Source: JANNBN01 sp031430595
GTDB taxonomy: Bacteria > Actinomycetota > Acidimicrobiia > Acidimicrobiales > JANYDT01
DNA: 64,000 nt
Assembly: GCA_031430595.1 (NCBI GenBank)
Contig: JANPBU010000028.1
Location: forward strand, 62,001 to 126,000
Reading direction: 5' to 3'
The translations under genes and the position numbers were made by a program. Below, one piece after another: positions 26,824 to 35,452 of this stretch. The notes below the pieces were generated by a model that saw nothing but the letters and a program-made list of their open reading frames with translations, searched no databases and was not told the origin of the DNA. Position 1 is the first letter of the stretch. Every line of letters begins with the position of its first letter.

Positions 26824-28548
26824 TCAGCCGATCTTGCCGCCGTTCAGGCAGACTGGCGCACTTTCGGCGAATCGACTCGGTAGCTCGATGACGGCCGAAA
26901 CAACCACACAAATTGGTTCGGTGGCATCAAGTACCGGCGGAAGCACTAGGTACGAGTCGCCAACCTGGGTCACGACAGGGTCGAGTACGTCTTTACCCGG
27001 ACCACGCGTGATCTTTATGAGATGTTGGCGTTGCCCGTTGGTACGGTCGCCGAATCGCACGCTGATCGCGCCATCTTGGGCGGCAACCAGCACATTCGTT
27101 GGGGTGTATCCCGAGTCGTCAACAATCGATGGCGTCGATGGGGTTGCCAGGGCGACAGTAGTCGCCACCGAATTCGAGCTGGTGTCGCTCGTCAGTGCCA
27201 GTACCGCAACTATCGCGACGGTCCCGAGGGAGCAGCCGACAACTACAGGAAGTACCCACCAGGGCCGCTTTCGTTGTGCTTCGACTGGCTGGGGCGGATG
27301 CAATTGTCGAGCAGAAATCGTGAGATCAGGATCAAACGTTGCGTGACTGACGACCGGAGGGTTTTGGAACGTAACCGTTGCTGTCGTCGCTACTGCAACC
27401 TCGGGTGCCGTGGGAGTCGTTGATGACGGACGTGTCGTTGGTGGCGTCGGTTTCGCTATGGAAACGACGGGCGTAGGAGTCACCTTCACCGGTTCAATCA
27501 ATTTGATCGGTTCAATTACTTTGAGCGGTTCGATTGTTTGGGTGAGGTGATCGGGGCCCAGCAAGTTGTTGGATGCCAGATTCGTAGTTGCCTTGAGTGG
27601 ACCCTCGACGGGAAGCACCGAGAGAGGGAGACCGAACTGGTGTTGCAGCGCCTGTAGACGTTCCCCGAACTCAACAGCCGATGGAATCCTTGATTCGGGT
27701 CGTTTGGCGAGCGAGTCGCGAAGCAGGTCGAGCAGCTCTCTGGGGGTGTCGTCGCGTGCGAGCGACGGAACATCACTTGTGGTGATTCGCAACAGTTGCG
27801 ACAACATTCCTTCGCCGGCGGGCCCGGCAAAGGGTGCTGCGCCAGCGAGCAAGGTATACAGCGTCGATCCAAGCGCGTATACGTCGGTTTGAGGGGTCGG
27901 CTCTGAGCCTTCCAAGAGTTCGGGGGCAGCATGAACCGGTGTCAGCGCAGCCGTGTATGACTGTTCGAGTTCCAATATGGCGGCTATTCCGAAGTCGGCC
28001 AGTGCAGGTTCTTCGAGCCGAGACAGCAAAATATTGTTCGGTTTCACGTCTCGGTGAAGCACCCCGACCCGATGCGCACTTTCTAACGCACCAGCGATTC
28101 GCACGCCGATGTGCATGGTTAATCCGAGGTCAAACGGACCACGCTGTTTCAACCGATCAGCAAGTGACCCTTCTTCCAGGTACTCCATGACCAGGTACGG
28201 GTGGCGGCCATCGACGAACCCTGAATCGAGCACGGTGACCACGTTTGGATGATTGGAAAGCCGACCGTTAAGCGAACGTTCACGTTGAAATCGCTTCTGT
28301 GCCCGCCGATCTGAAATGTCGAGATGAAGCACTTTGACGGCAACTTCACGATCAAAGCCGTCTTGGGTAGCCCGGTACACCGTCGCGGTTGAGCCGTGGC
28401 CGATCACGGTCAAGTCGAGGAAACCACTAATCGAGGGAACGGTCGAAATAGCAGTGGCATCGCGTTCGATGATCGTTGAAAGCGTGCGGCGATCGGTCAC
28501 CCCGTCGAATGGTGCGGTTGATCGATCTTTGCCTCGACGCCACACCAC
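26824..28548 (-). CDS. PknB-type Ser/Thr protein kinase with extracytoplasmic tail
   Basis: About 574 residues from a GTG at 28548; no ATG lies before the kinase domain, and GTG at 28500 is an alternative, so the start is uncertain. Kinase domain at 40-300: glycine loop GHGSTATV, K72 in VAVKVL, HRDVKPNN with D167, ADFGIA with D185, and ALGSTLYTLLAGAAPF. A linker contains the short repeat IEPLKVIEPIKLIEPVK. One TM (WVLPVVVGCSLGTVAIVAVL, about residue 440) precedes a small extracytoplasmic domain without PASTA repeats. It follows the WXG-like gene on the same strand. Its likely readers are the FHA domains of the two divergent genes. Confidence 0.88.
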   Translation of the reverse strand: MVWRRGKDRSTAPFDGVTDRRTLSTIIERDATAISTVPSISGFLDLTVIGHGSTATVYRATQDGFDREVAVKVLHLDISDRRAQKRFQRERSLNGRLSNHPNVVTVLDSGFVDGRHPYLVMEYLEEGSLADRLKQRGPFDLGLTMHIGVRIAGALESAHRVGVLHRDVKPNNILLSRLEEPALADFGIAAILELEQSYTAALTPVHAAPELLEGSEPTPQTDVYALGSTLYTLLAGAAPFAGPAGEGMLSQLLRITTSDVPSLARDDTPRELLDLLRDSLAKRPESRIPSAVEFGERLQALQHQFGLPLSVLPVEGPLKATTNLASNNLLGPDHLTQTIEPLKVIEPIKLIEPVKVTPTPVVSIAKPTPPTTRPSSTTPTAPEVAVATTATVTFQNPPVVSHATFDPDLTISARQLHPPQPVEAQRKRPWWVLPVVVGCSLGTVAIVAVLALTSDTSSNSVATTVALATPSTPSIVDDSGYTPTNVLVAAQDGAISVRFGDRTNGQRQHLIKITRGPGKDVLDPVVTQVGDSYLVLPPVLDATEPICVVVSAVIELPSRFAESAPVCLNGGKIG

Positions 28549-28595
28549 CGGTCCAGTATTGCCGATGGAGAACCACTGTGAGTACTCTTTGGTTG

Positions 28596-28946
28596 TTAAC
28601 GGGCACCCCTGCTCAGGGCCGGACGCGCCGCCTGTGCAGTTCCTGCGAGTTGTTGTAATCCGAAGGAGGCGAGCTGACCGACGAGATCCTCCTGATTTTG
28701 ATAGTTTTGTGCGACCTGGGCGATTCCGTCGATGTCGTTTCCTATTTCTTTGACGAGGTCGGCCAGTAGGTACGCCAACTCTGCGCTGAGCGCAATAATG
28801 GCAAGACTTGCTGGAGGTGAACCGGTCGAGGCTGCCGCTGCCGGAGCAGACGCGAGGGTTTGAAGCATCGAAATTCCGGTTCGAACTTCGCCCAGCATCG
28901 ACGGAAGCTTGCCCAGGCAATCAAGAGAGGTGGTGATGTCAGACAT
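28596..28946 (-). CDS. Small helical protein of the type VII locus, WXG-like
   Basis: A 116-residue protein starting MSDITTSLDCLGKLPSMLGE. The first helix is followed by a Pro/Ala/Ser-rich loop and a second long helix AELAYLLADLVKEIGNDIDG, then IAQVAQNYQNQEDLVGQL. Size and helical hairpin suit the WXG100/EspC class, but a W-X-G turn is absent. YQNQED resembles a YxxxE/D export signal. Its start is 46 nt after a divergent copy of the promoter box. It leads the kinase transcription unit. Confidence 0.65.
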   Translation of the reverse strand: MSDITTSLDCLGKLPSMLGEVRTGISMLQTLASAPAAAASTGSPPASLAIIALSAELAYLLADLVKEIGNDIDGIAQVAQNYQNQEDLVGQLASFGLQQLAGTAQAARPALSRGAR

Positions 28947-28976
28947 GTATTGATGGTCGCAGGCCTCGGTCTAACC

Positions 28977-28992
28977 AACCAGAGGGAAAACT
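28977..28992 (-). promoter_or_regulatory. Shared promoter box, weaker copy upstream of the WXG-like/kinase unit
   Basis: On the minus strand AGTTTTCCCTCTGGTT, the most divergent copy, but its first base is exactly 46 nt before the ATG at 28946. GACCAT lies 12 to 7 nt before the ATG, again with A and final T of a -10 box. Confidence 0.4.
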
Positions 28993-29031
28993 ACCGGTTT
29001 CCGTCGCCTGACCGGGGGTCTGAAATTCGTT

Positions 29032-29047
29032 AGAACTACCCATGTCG
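29032..29047 (+). promoter_or_regulatory. Shared promoter box, copy upstream of the FHA-LuxR gene
   Basis: AGAACTACCCATGTCG begins 46 nt before a GTG at 29078 (49 nt before the ATG at 29081). GATACT lies 12 to 7 nt before that GTG. The spacing match with the other copies favours the GTG as the start. Confidence 0.5.
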
Positions 29048-29077
29048 CATTGGGCTCCGGTCGGCGATACTGGTGGT

Positions 29078-29662
29078 GTGATGAACGATTCACCGGTTGA
29101 GCGTTTTTGTTTACTTGAGATAAGCAGCGAGGCCGGAACGTCGCGTATGCCGACGCGAGGCGAACTGATTCGTATCGGCCGTGCCACCGACAATGATGTG
29201 GTGCTGAGCAGCGAACAGACGGTTTCTCGCTATCACGCTGAGGTGTCTTGCGGTGAAGACGGCTGGATGATCCGTGATGCGGGTAGCCACAACGGAACCC
29301 ATGTCAACGGCAAGCGTCTTGGCGAACAAATCAGTCAATCGTTTTGTCCAACTGACATCGTGACGTTGGGAGCCGTAACGTTGCGACTCATTGAGGTTGA
29401 TGACGACGATGGGTTGACGGTTGCCGACGGTCGGGGCTCGGAACTGCATCGCATACTTACCGCCCTGTCGCAGCGTGAACGCGAGGTGCTTACGTTGGTT
29501 GCACAGGGTAAGACCGACGACCAAGTCGCGGCAGAGTTGTATATCAGCGTCAAGACAGTTCATTCGCACCTCGATCGAATTCGCGACAAAACAGGTGTGC
29601 GTCGACGCGCCGAACTCACCCGGGTTGCGGTTCGGCTCGGGCTCGCAACTCAGTCTCGCTAG
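29078..29662 (+). CDS. FHA domain - LuxR HTH transcriptional regulator
   Basis: About 194 residues. The start is GTG 29078 or ATG 29081, one codon apart; promoter-box spacing favours the GTG. An FHA domain spans residues 5-105 with the phosphothreonine-binding residues GRATDNDV, TVSRYHAEV and GSHNGTHVNG. A LuxR/GerE HTH follows at 128-190: LSQREREVLTLVAQGKTDDQ, then YISVKTVHSHLDRIRDKTGV. No receiver or PAS domain lies between them. The fusion suggests a transcription factor that responds to a phosphothreonine protein, plausibly a target of the kinase encoded next to it. It is 15 bp upstream of the EccC-like gene and divergent from the kinase unit. Confidence 0.9.
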   Translation: MMNDSPVERFCLLEISSEAGTSRMPTRGELIRIGRATDNDVVLSSEQTVSRYHAEVSCGEDGWMIRDAGSHNGTHVNGKRLGEQISQSFCPTDIVTLGAVTLRLIEVDDDDGLTVADGRGSELHRILTALSQREREVLTLVAQGKTDDQVAAELYISVKTVHSHLDRIRDKTGVRRRAELTRVAVRLGLATQSR

Positions 29663-29677
29663 CAGCAACGGCTCACC

Positions 29678-32600
29678 TTGTTACGATTTCCGATAATCGT
29701 TGACGGCACCGACGCCGTCATTTCGATAGCTGATGGCGATGTCGTTGTCGGCGAAGTGTTGGATAGGTGTGATGGCCGCACAGCGGTTGAACAAGGCCCG
29801 AACAGCGTAACTATTGGCCAACGTTCGGTATCGGCGCAGACTTCGTTTATTGATGCTCGTATCCGGCCAGGTGAACGTCTTGGCAGCATTGCGGTAATTG
29901 GTCAACCGAAATCGTGTGCCGAGTGGGGTATCCACGTGTTGGCTGGCGTCGATGCGGGCCGTATCGTCGAGATAGACAACGCCACCCCTTCGGTTTCCAT
30001 TGGACGCGGCGACACAATGAATGTGTGCATACAAAGCAACGGGGTATCGGTGCACCATTGCACCGTGACTATCGTGAACGCAACAATCACGGTGTCTGAC
30101 GAAGGTTCTCGCAACGGTACAGTTATTCGACAACATCGAATTAGTAGCCCCACTGTCGTGGGCTCGGGCGAAGTAATTCGGTGTGGGCCAGCAGCGTTTT
30201 CGGTACGTCGACTTGTGCCCCACGATGTACCACGATCAGTTTTGGTTCAACTCGATTCGGCGGTCTCTGGGCCGGTGCCGTTCTATCGATCACCGATCGA
30301 TCTGCCACCGTCACCAGGGCCAGAAGTAGCCGCACCTGCTGCGGCTCGGCGGCCACGTACGGGTAGGCCCGGTCTGCTCGGGTTGATGATTCCGGTGGCG
30401 ATGGCTTCGGCGATTGTGTACTTCACGGGCAACTGGATGTTTGCCCTCTTTGCGTTGATGGGTCCGTTCATGATGCTCATCTCGACGGCAGATCGTGCGG
30501 GTCGCAATCGCACCACACGAAAGAAATCGCGTCGCCGGTATAAACAGGAAGTGGCCGATTTCGAAAAGGAACTCAGCGAAAGTGTGCAGGAAGAACTTGT
30601 GCGCCGTTGGCAGATGCATCCTGACCTGGCCGAGCTGATGCGTCGCTGTTCGGTCAGTGGGATTGCACTGTGGAGTCGTCGTTCAGCGCACCCGCAGTTT
30701 TTGGCGTTCTCACTTGGAATCGCAGACGTTCCGTGGGTGCCGCAGGTGGCCGGCATGTCACACGAACTCGACGATTTGGAAGCTCTGGTTGACCAGCACA
30801 GCTTGCTTCCCCAAGCACCGCTTGCGGTGTTGGCGAAGCCTGGCACGACGTTGGGCCTGGCTGGCGCGCGAGAAGCAGTTCTCGCCACTACCCGGGGCCT
30901 CATCATGCAGGTGGCGTCGCTCAGTGGCCCAGCCGAGGTGCGTATGGTCGTGGTGTGTAGCAGCGAAGCGGCGTCGAGTTGGGATTGGGTGAAATGGTTG
31001 CCTCATACCCGTCCGGCCTTTGCCGGCGGCCGGCTGCTCGCCATTGTTGCCGACCGCGATGGACGAATCGATGGGGCAGCGATTGACGACATGCTCGCTG
31101 ATGCAGATGCAACGACCACGCTCGTGGTTGTCATCGATACGGTTGGGTTGTGCGATGCCGGAGACCTAGCGGTGCGGCGCCTATTGCGACGCCCCGAGGT
31201 AAAAGCCACCGGCATCGTGCTGTCGGCAACCGTCGATGGGCTCCCCGATCAATGTTCGGTCGTGCTCGATCATCACGAAGCGCTCGGGGAAGCAACATGT
31301 CGATGGCCAATGGAATCTGGTCGAACGCTTGAGGTGCTGGTTGCAGGTTTGAGTTTGGCAACCGCACTGGAAGCAGCTCGTTCGCTGGCAAAGTTGAATG
31401 ACCCCGATGCTGGCGGCGGGAGTGGATCATTACCAGCGCGCATAGGTTTACTCGAAGTGTTGGAGTTGGGTGGAGCGCGATCTCAAGAAGTAACCGCACG
31501 CTGGTCGTCTGCTGGAAAGCTGACCGCGACCACCGGGGTTGGCGAAAACGGCCCTATTCGGGTTGACTTGGAAACCGACGGACCTCACCTTGTGGTTGTT
31601 GGGGCACGAGGCTCGGGAAAGTCAGAGCAGTTGGCTTCGATCGTGATGTCGCTATGTCTTGCCCATTCGCCAGACAAAGTGAACATTGTGTTGTGGGGTG
31701 AATCGTTTGGGCATCTGCAACGGTTACCTCACATAGCAAGTTCGGTAAGTCGTGTCGATGATGCAACCCTCGGCATGATGATGGAAGGGTTAGACCGTGA
31801 GCTCAGCCGACGCGAACGGCTGCGCACGATCGATGTCATCGCTAGCCCAAGCGCTAGCGCAGCAGCATCTGGCACTGGAGGAACGTCTGGTATTGGCGTA
31901 GGGAAGGGAAGCGGACCGAGTGGACCACGTCTTGTGGTCGTGATTGATGACATCGATATGATCACTCGGGTTGCACCAACTTCGGCCGATCAGTTTGTGC
32001 GCTTACTACGCAGAGCACGGGGGCTTGGCGTGCACGTGCTGTGGTCAACGAGTCGCCACGCCGGCGGAATCATGAACGAACTCGTTGACCTCTCGCAAAT
32101 TCGGGTGGTATTGCGTGTGGTGTCGGTACCTGATTCCAACGATTTGCTTGGCAGCGAAGCAGCAGCCCGACTCGAACGGTCGTTACCCGGCCGAGGGTAT
32201 GTGGTGTCTGGCCGTAGCGAACCCCGTGAGGTGCAGGGGGGTGCGGTATCGATTGGTGCTCCGCAACTTGGTGAGCGACTCGAAGTCTCTCCATTCACCT
32301 TGTCTGACGGCCGCAACGGTTTCATTCGAGTGGTTCTTGGGCCACCCGATGAACGGGCGATCGTTGCACTGCTTACGGCCGCCGGATCAAGTTTCCAACG
32401 ACCACTCGATATTTTGTCGCCAGCATCGGCTGCGGCTGCTGCGTTAGAAAGCCCAGGGCTACTTGAGTTACTTTCGCTCGACGATCGAGGTGGTTTGGCC
32501 GAGGCCACCGATCATTGGCACACCATCGATGGCGAAGGGTTTCTTCGTGTTCCGATTGGTGTTGACCTCGAAATGCGTCCGGTGTACCTCGACCTAAAAG

Positions 32601-35062
32601 AGTCAGCCTTGGCTGGCATGGGCCCGCACGGATTGATGGTCGGGGCAACCGGGTCTGGAAAAAGCGAGCTGCTACGCACACTGGTATGTGCACTGGCGTT
32701 AATGCACTCACCCGAAGCGTTAGCGTTCGTGCTGGTTGACTTCAAAGGTGGTGCGAGCTTCGCGAGTTATGCGTCGCTGCCTCATGTCGCGGGGGTAGTG
32801 ACCAACCTTGCCGATGATCTCGCCCTCGTTGATCGTATTCTTGCAGCGTTGGGTGGTGAGCAAAAGCGTCGTCAAGAAATGTTGGCAAAGGCCGGCAACC
32901 TCGGCAATGTTCGCGAGTATCGTGCGCTGTATCGAGCCGGAAAACTTCCCGCGGAGTTGGCAGATCAGCCAATGCCTGATCTGCTCGTCGTGGTCGACGA
33001 GTTCGCTGAACTGTTAGATACCGAACCCGCGTTTATTGATTTCTTCCTCACTATTGGTCGAGTTGGTCGCAGCCTCGGAATTCACCTTCTCCTTGCATCG
33101 CAACGACTTGAAGAAGGCAAGCTTCGGGGCCTCGATACGTACCTTTCGTATCGGCTCAGCCTTCGGACGTTTAGTGCCTCAGAAAGCCGGACGGTACTTG
33201 GTGTTCCCGATGCGTATTCGCTGCCCCAGGCGCCAGGGGGCGGGTACTTAAAGGTTGGCACAACATCGTTTGAGCGCTTACAAGCTTCTTACGTGTCGGG
33301 CCCAAATGCTGACGGTGTTTCGGTCATGGACAAGATCATCGAACAGCTCACCGATGCGGCCGATCCGGTGCATCAGATTTGGCTTCCTCCCCTTAGTCAA
33401 GAAATTCCGCTTGATGTCTTGATGGGCGGTTTTGTTAATGATCCTGACCGAGGGTTTGCTGCAGCAGGTTGGCCCGCTACGGGTACGTTGGCGATTCCGA
33501 TTGGTATTGCCGATGAGCCGTCTCGTCAGCGACAACTTCCGCTTGCCATCGACTTTGCGGGGGCACAAGGAAACCTTGCTATTGCGGGTGCGCCGCAATC
33601 GGGGAAAAGCTTGTTACTCCGCACGATAATCCTGTCGTTAGCCGTAACGCATACCCCCGAAGAAGTGCAGATTTATGGTGTCGACTTTGGTGGTGGCGGG
33701 CTTGAATCGCTCTCGGCGTTGCCGCACGTTGGCACCATCGCAAGTCGACTCGACGCAGATTTGGTGCGCCGAGTGATTAGCCATATTGTAAGCACGCTTA
33801 CTGAACGCGAGGCTTTGTTTCGAGAGTACGGGATTGATTCGGTTCAAACGTTTCGTCAAATGCGAGCCGAAGGGCAGTTGCCTGTCGATGCGGGCGGTGA
33901 CGTGTTCTTCTTCCTCGATGGTTGGGCTGCGTTCAAGGAACGTTTTGAAATTCTTGAAGGAACCATTTCCGATCTTGCGTCACGTGGCCTTGGCTATGGC
34001 GTGCATGTCATCGTGACCATGAACCGCTGGATGGAGATGCGGGCGAGCGTGCTCGATGCGATTGGTGGGCGGCTAGAACTGCGCCTCAATAGCGCAATGG
34101 ACTCGATGATCGATCGCAAGAAAGCAGCAGTCATTCGGTCGAACCAGCCGGGACGCGGCCTGCACCCGTCGACGTTGGTGTTTCAAGTGGGCCTTCCCCG
34201 ACTCGACGGGAAAGACACTATTGACAGCTTGAGCGCAGCCACGAAAATTGCGGTTGACCATATTGCTTCTCGTTGGGAAGGTTGGGTTGCGTCGGCGGTA
34301 AGACTGCTACCAACGGCAATCAGCCTCGACGACTTGAAGTCCCTCGAAGACACCGTTGTGCCGGGTGTACTTGTTGGCCTAAAGGAAAAAGGGATGTCGC
34401 CATGGCATCTTGACCTCACCGGTGCCGAGCCGCACTTTACGATTTATGGCGATAGCGAAAGTGGGAAGACCACATTCTTGCAAACGTGGCTGACGAGTTT
34501 GTGTGAGGGGCACGGGTCGGATGAGGTTCAGGTTGTACTCGTTGACTACCGCCGCACGTTGCTTGGGGTTGTTCCAACATCTCACCTGCGTGGATATGCG
34601 GCCTCCGAGCCGGCCGCGCAAGAATTGATCGCAGCCCTCGTGGAAGATGCGAAAGCGCGACTGCCCGGGGTTGACGTCACGGCTCAGCAGCTCCGCGAGC
34701 GTTCATGGTGGACCGGACCCGACGTGTACGTAGTAGTTGATGACTATGACTTGATTGTTTCGCCGTCAGGTAACCCATTGGTGCCATTGCTTTCGTTGTT
34801 GGCTCAAGGTCGAGATGTTGGGTTGCACCTGGTCACCGCTCGACGAGTGGGAGGCGCGAGCAAAATGGCGTACGAACCAATCACTGCTCGGGTGCGCGAA
34901 GTAAGCCCGGCCGGCCTTATTTTGTCGGGAGATCGCGAAGAGGGGCAACTGCTGGGCGGTGTTCGCGCATCTGAACAACCTGCCGGGCGTGGGGTGCTCG
35001 TTACGCGTCGGTTGGTACCAATGCTGGTGCAGGTTGGTATAACTGACGAGGGTTCACGTTAA
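29678..35062 (+). CDS. FHA-containing EccC/EssC-type FtsK/SpoIIIE ATPase with four P-loops
   Basis: A 1794-residue type VII secretion motor, from a TTG 15 bp after the FHA-LuxR gene. Residues 1-75 look ubiquitin-like or like a degenerate FHA; 85-175 are an FHA domain (VSIGRGD, DEGSRNGT). Two TM segments lie at about 234-268. Residues 290-590 are the EccC DUF region (WDWVKWLPHT). Then four FtsK modules: GARGSGKS (642) with VVVIDDID (752-759); GATGSGKS (989) with VVVDEF, catalytic E1108; GAPQSGKS (1304) with a degenerate FFFLDGW; and GDSESGKT (1591) with VVVDDYD. Usual EccC/EssC have three, in about 1300-1500 residues. The second to fourth correspond to EccC D1-D3; the first is extra and resembles SCO4508-type proteins (QEVTARW, TDGPHLVVVG). 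Confidence 0.92.
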   Translation: MLRFPIIVDGTDAVISIADGDVVVGEVLDRCDGRTAVEQGPNSVTIGQRSVSAQTSFIDARIRPGERLGSIAVIGQPKSCAEWGIHVLAGVDAGRIVEIDNATPSVSIGRGDTMNVCIQSNGVSVHHCTVTIVNATITVSDEGSRNGTVIRQHRISSPTVVGSGEVIRCGPAAFSVRRLVPHDVPRSVLVQLDSAVSGPVPFYRSPIDLPPSPGPEVAAPAAARRPRTGRPGLLGLMIPVAMASAIVYFTGNWMFALFALMGPFMMLISTADRAGRNRTTRKKSRRRYKQEVADFEKELSESVQEELVRRWQMHPDLAELMRRCSVSGIALWSRRSAHPQFLAFSLGIADVPWVPQVAGMSHELDDLEALVDQHSLLPQAPLAVLAKPGTTLGLAGAREAVLATTRGLIMQVASLSGPAEVRMVVVCSSEAASSWDWVKWLPHTRPAFAGGRLLAIVADRDGRIDGAAIDDMLADADATTTLVVVIDTVGLCDAGDLAVRRLLRRPEVKATGIVLSATVDGLPDQCSVVLDHHEALGEATCRWPMESGRTLEVLVAGLSLATALEAARSLAKLNDPDAGGGSGSLPARIGLLEVLELGGARSQEVTARWSSAGKLTATTGVGENGPIRVDLETDGPHLVVVGARGSGKSEQLASIVMSLCLAHSPDKVNIVLWGESFGHLQRLPHIASSVSRVDDATLGMMMEGLDRELSRRERLRTIDVIASPSASAAASGTGGTSGIGVGKGSGPSGPRLVVVIDDIDMITRVAPTSADQFVRLLRRARGLGVHVLWSTSRHAGGIMNELVDLSQIRVVLRVVSVPDSNDLLGSEAAARLERSLPGRGYVVSGRSEPREVQGGAVSIGAPQLGERLEVSPFTLSDGRNGFIRVVLGPPDERAIVALLTAAGSSFQRPLDILSPASAAAAALESPGLLELLSLDDRGGLAEATDHWHTIDGEGFLRVPIGVDLEMRPVYLDLKESALAGMGPHGLMVGATGSGKSELLRTLVCALALMHSPEALAFVLVDFKGGASFASYASLPHVAGVVTNLADDLALVDRILAALGGEQKRRQEMLAKAGNLGNVREYRALYRAGKLPAELADQPMPDLLVVVDEFAELLDTEPAFIDFFLTIGRVGRSLGIHLLLASQRLEEGKLRGLDTYLSYRLSLRTFSASESRTVLGVPDAYSLPQAPGGGYLKVGTTSFERLQASYVSGPNADGVSVMDKIIEQLTDAADPVHQIWLPPLSQEIPLDVLMGGFVNDPDRGFAAAGWPATGTLAIPIGIADEPSRQRQLPLAIDFAGAQGNLAIAGAPQSGKSLLLRTIILSLAVTHTPEEVQIYGVDFGGGGLESLSALPHVGTIASRLDADLVRRVISHIVSTLTEREALFREYGIDSVQTFRQMRAEGQLPVDAGGDVFFFLDGWAAFKERFEILEGTISDLASRGLGYGVHVIVTMNRWMEMRASVLDAIGGRLELRLNSAMDSMIDRKKAAVIRSNQPGRGLHPSTLVFQVGLPRLDGKDTIDSLSAATKIAVDHIASRWEGWVASAVRLLPTAISLDDLKSLEDTVVPGVLVGLKEKGMSPWHLDLTGAEPHFTIYGDSESGKTTFLQTWLTSLCEGHGSDEVQVVLVDYRRTLLGVVPTSHLRGYAASEPAAQELIAALVEDAKARLPGVDVTAQQLRERSWWTGPDVYVVVDDYDLIVSPSGNPLVPLLSLLAQGRDVGLHLVTARRVGGASKMAYEPITARVREVSPAGLILSGDREEGQLLGGVRASEQPAGRGVLVTRRLVPMLVQVGITDEGSR

Positions 35063-35069
35063 GCGGCGC

Positions 35070-35075
35070 TAGGGT
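35070..35075 (+). promoter_or_regulatory. TAGGGT -10 box, leaderless promoter
   Basis: TAGGGT ends 6 nt before the ATG at 35082, placing the predicted transcription start at the start codon. No Shine-Dalgarno sequence is present. Confidence 0.5.
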
Positions 35076-35081
35076 CGTTTC

Positions 35082-35375
35082 ATGGTGATTGTCATTGGTA
35101 TGTTTCGAGTTGCAGCAGTCGATCGCGATGCGTTTATTGCAAATCGAATTCCCGTATCGGTTCATTCACGGGCCGAGCTTGGCTGCATCACCTATGCGTT
35201 TACGGCCGACCCCATTGACCCTGAAGTGGTCGTTCTTACCGAGCGTTGGGTCGATCGAGCCGCTCTCGATGCTCACCTCGCTGGGTTGAAAGCAGCGCCG
35301 CAACCTGCTGCGTTCCCGGCCGCATCGGCGCGAGAAATTGTTGTGTACCAGGCCGATGACGGAACTGCCCTGTAG
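35082..35375 (+). CDS. ABM domain protein (YgiN-like putative monooxygenase)
   Basis: A 97-residue ferredoxin-fold alpha/beta protein of the antibiotic biosynthesis monooxygenase family. The pattern VSVHSRAELGCITYAFTADP followed by VVVLTERWVDRAALDAHLAG is typical: a small substrate pocket between helix and sheet in a dimer. Family members oxidise quinols or degrade haem, while many have no known substrate. It lies 19 bp after the EccC-like gene but has its own leaderless-type promoter, so it is probably not part of the secretion locus. Confidence 0.85.
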   Translation: MVIVIGMFRVAAVDRDAFIANRIPVSVHSRAELGCITYAFTADPIDPEVVVLTERWVDRAALDAHLAGLKAAPQPAAFPAASAREIVVYQADDGTAL

Positions 35376-35452
35376 CCATGATTCGTTTTGGGTATTTGTT
35401 CTTTTGCATCAGGTACGGCTGACGCGAACGAACAAACTTTTGAAAGCGGGAA

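Noticed and set aside
28549..28920. N-terminal extension of the kinase reading frame
   Set aside because: The 124 extra residues overlap the WXG-like gene in another frame and are Arg/Ser-rich noise.
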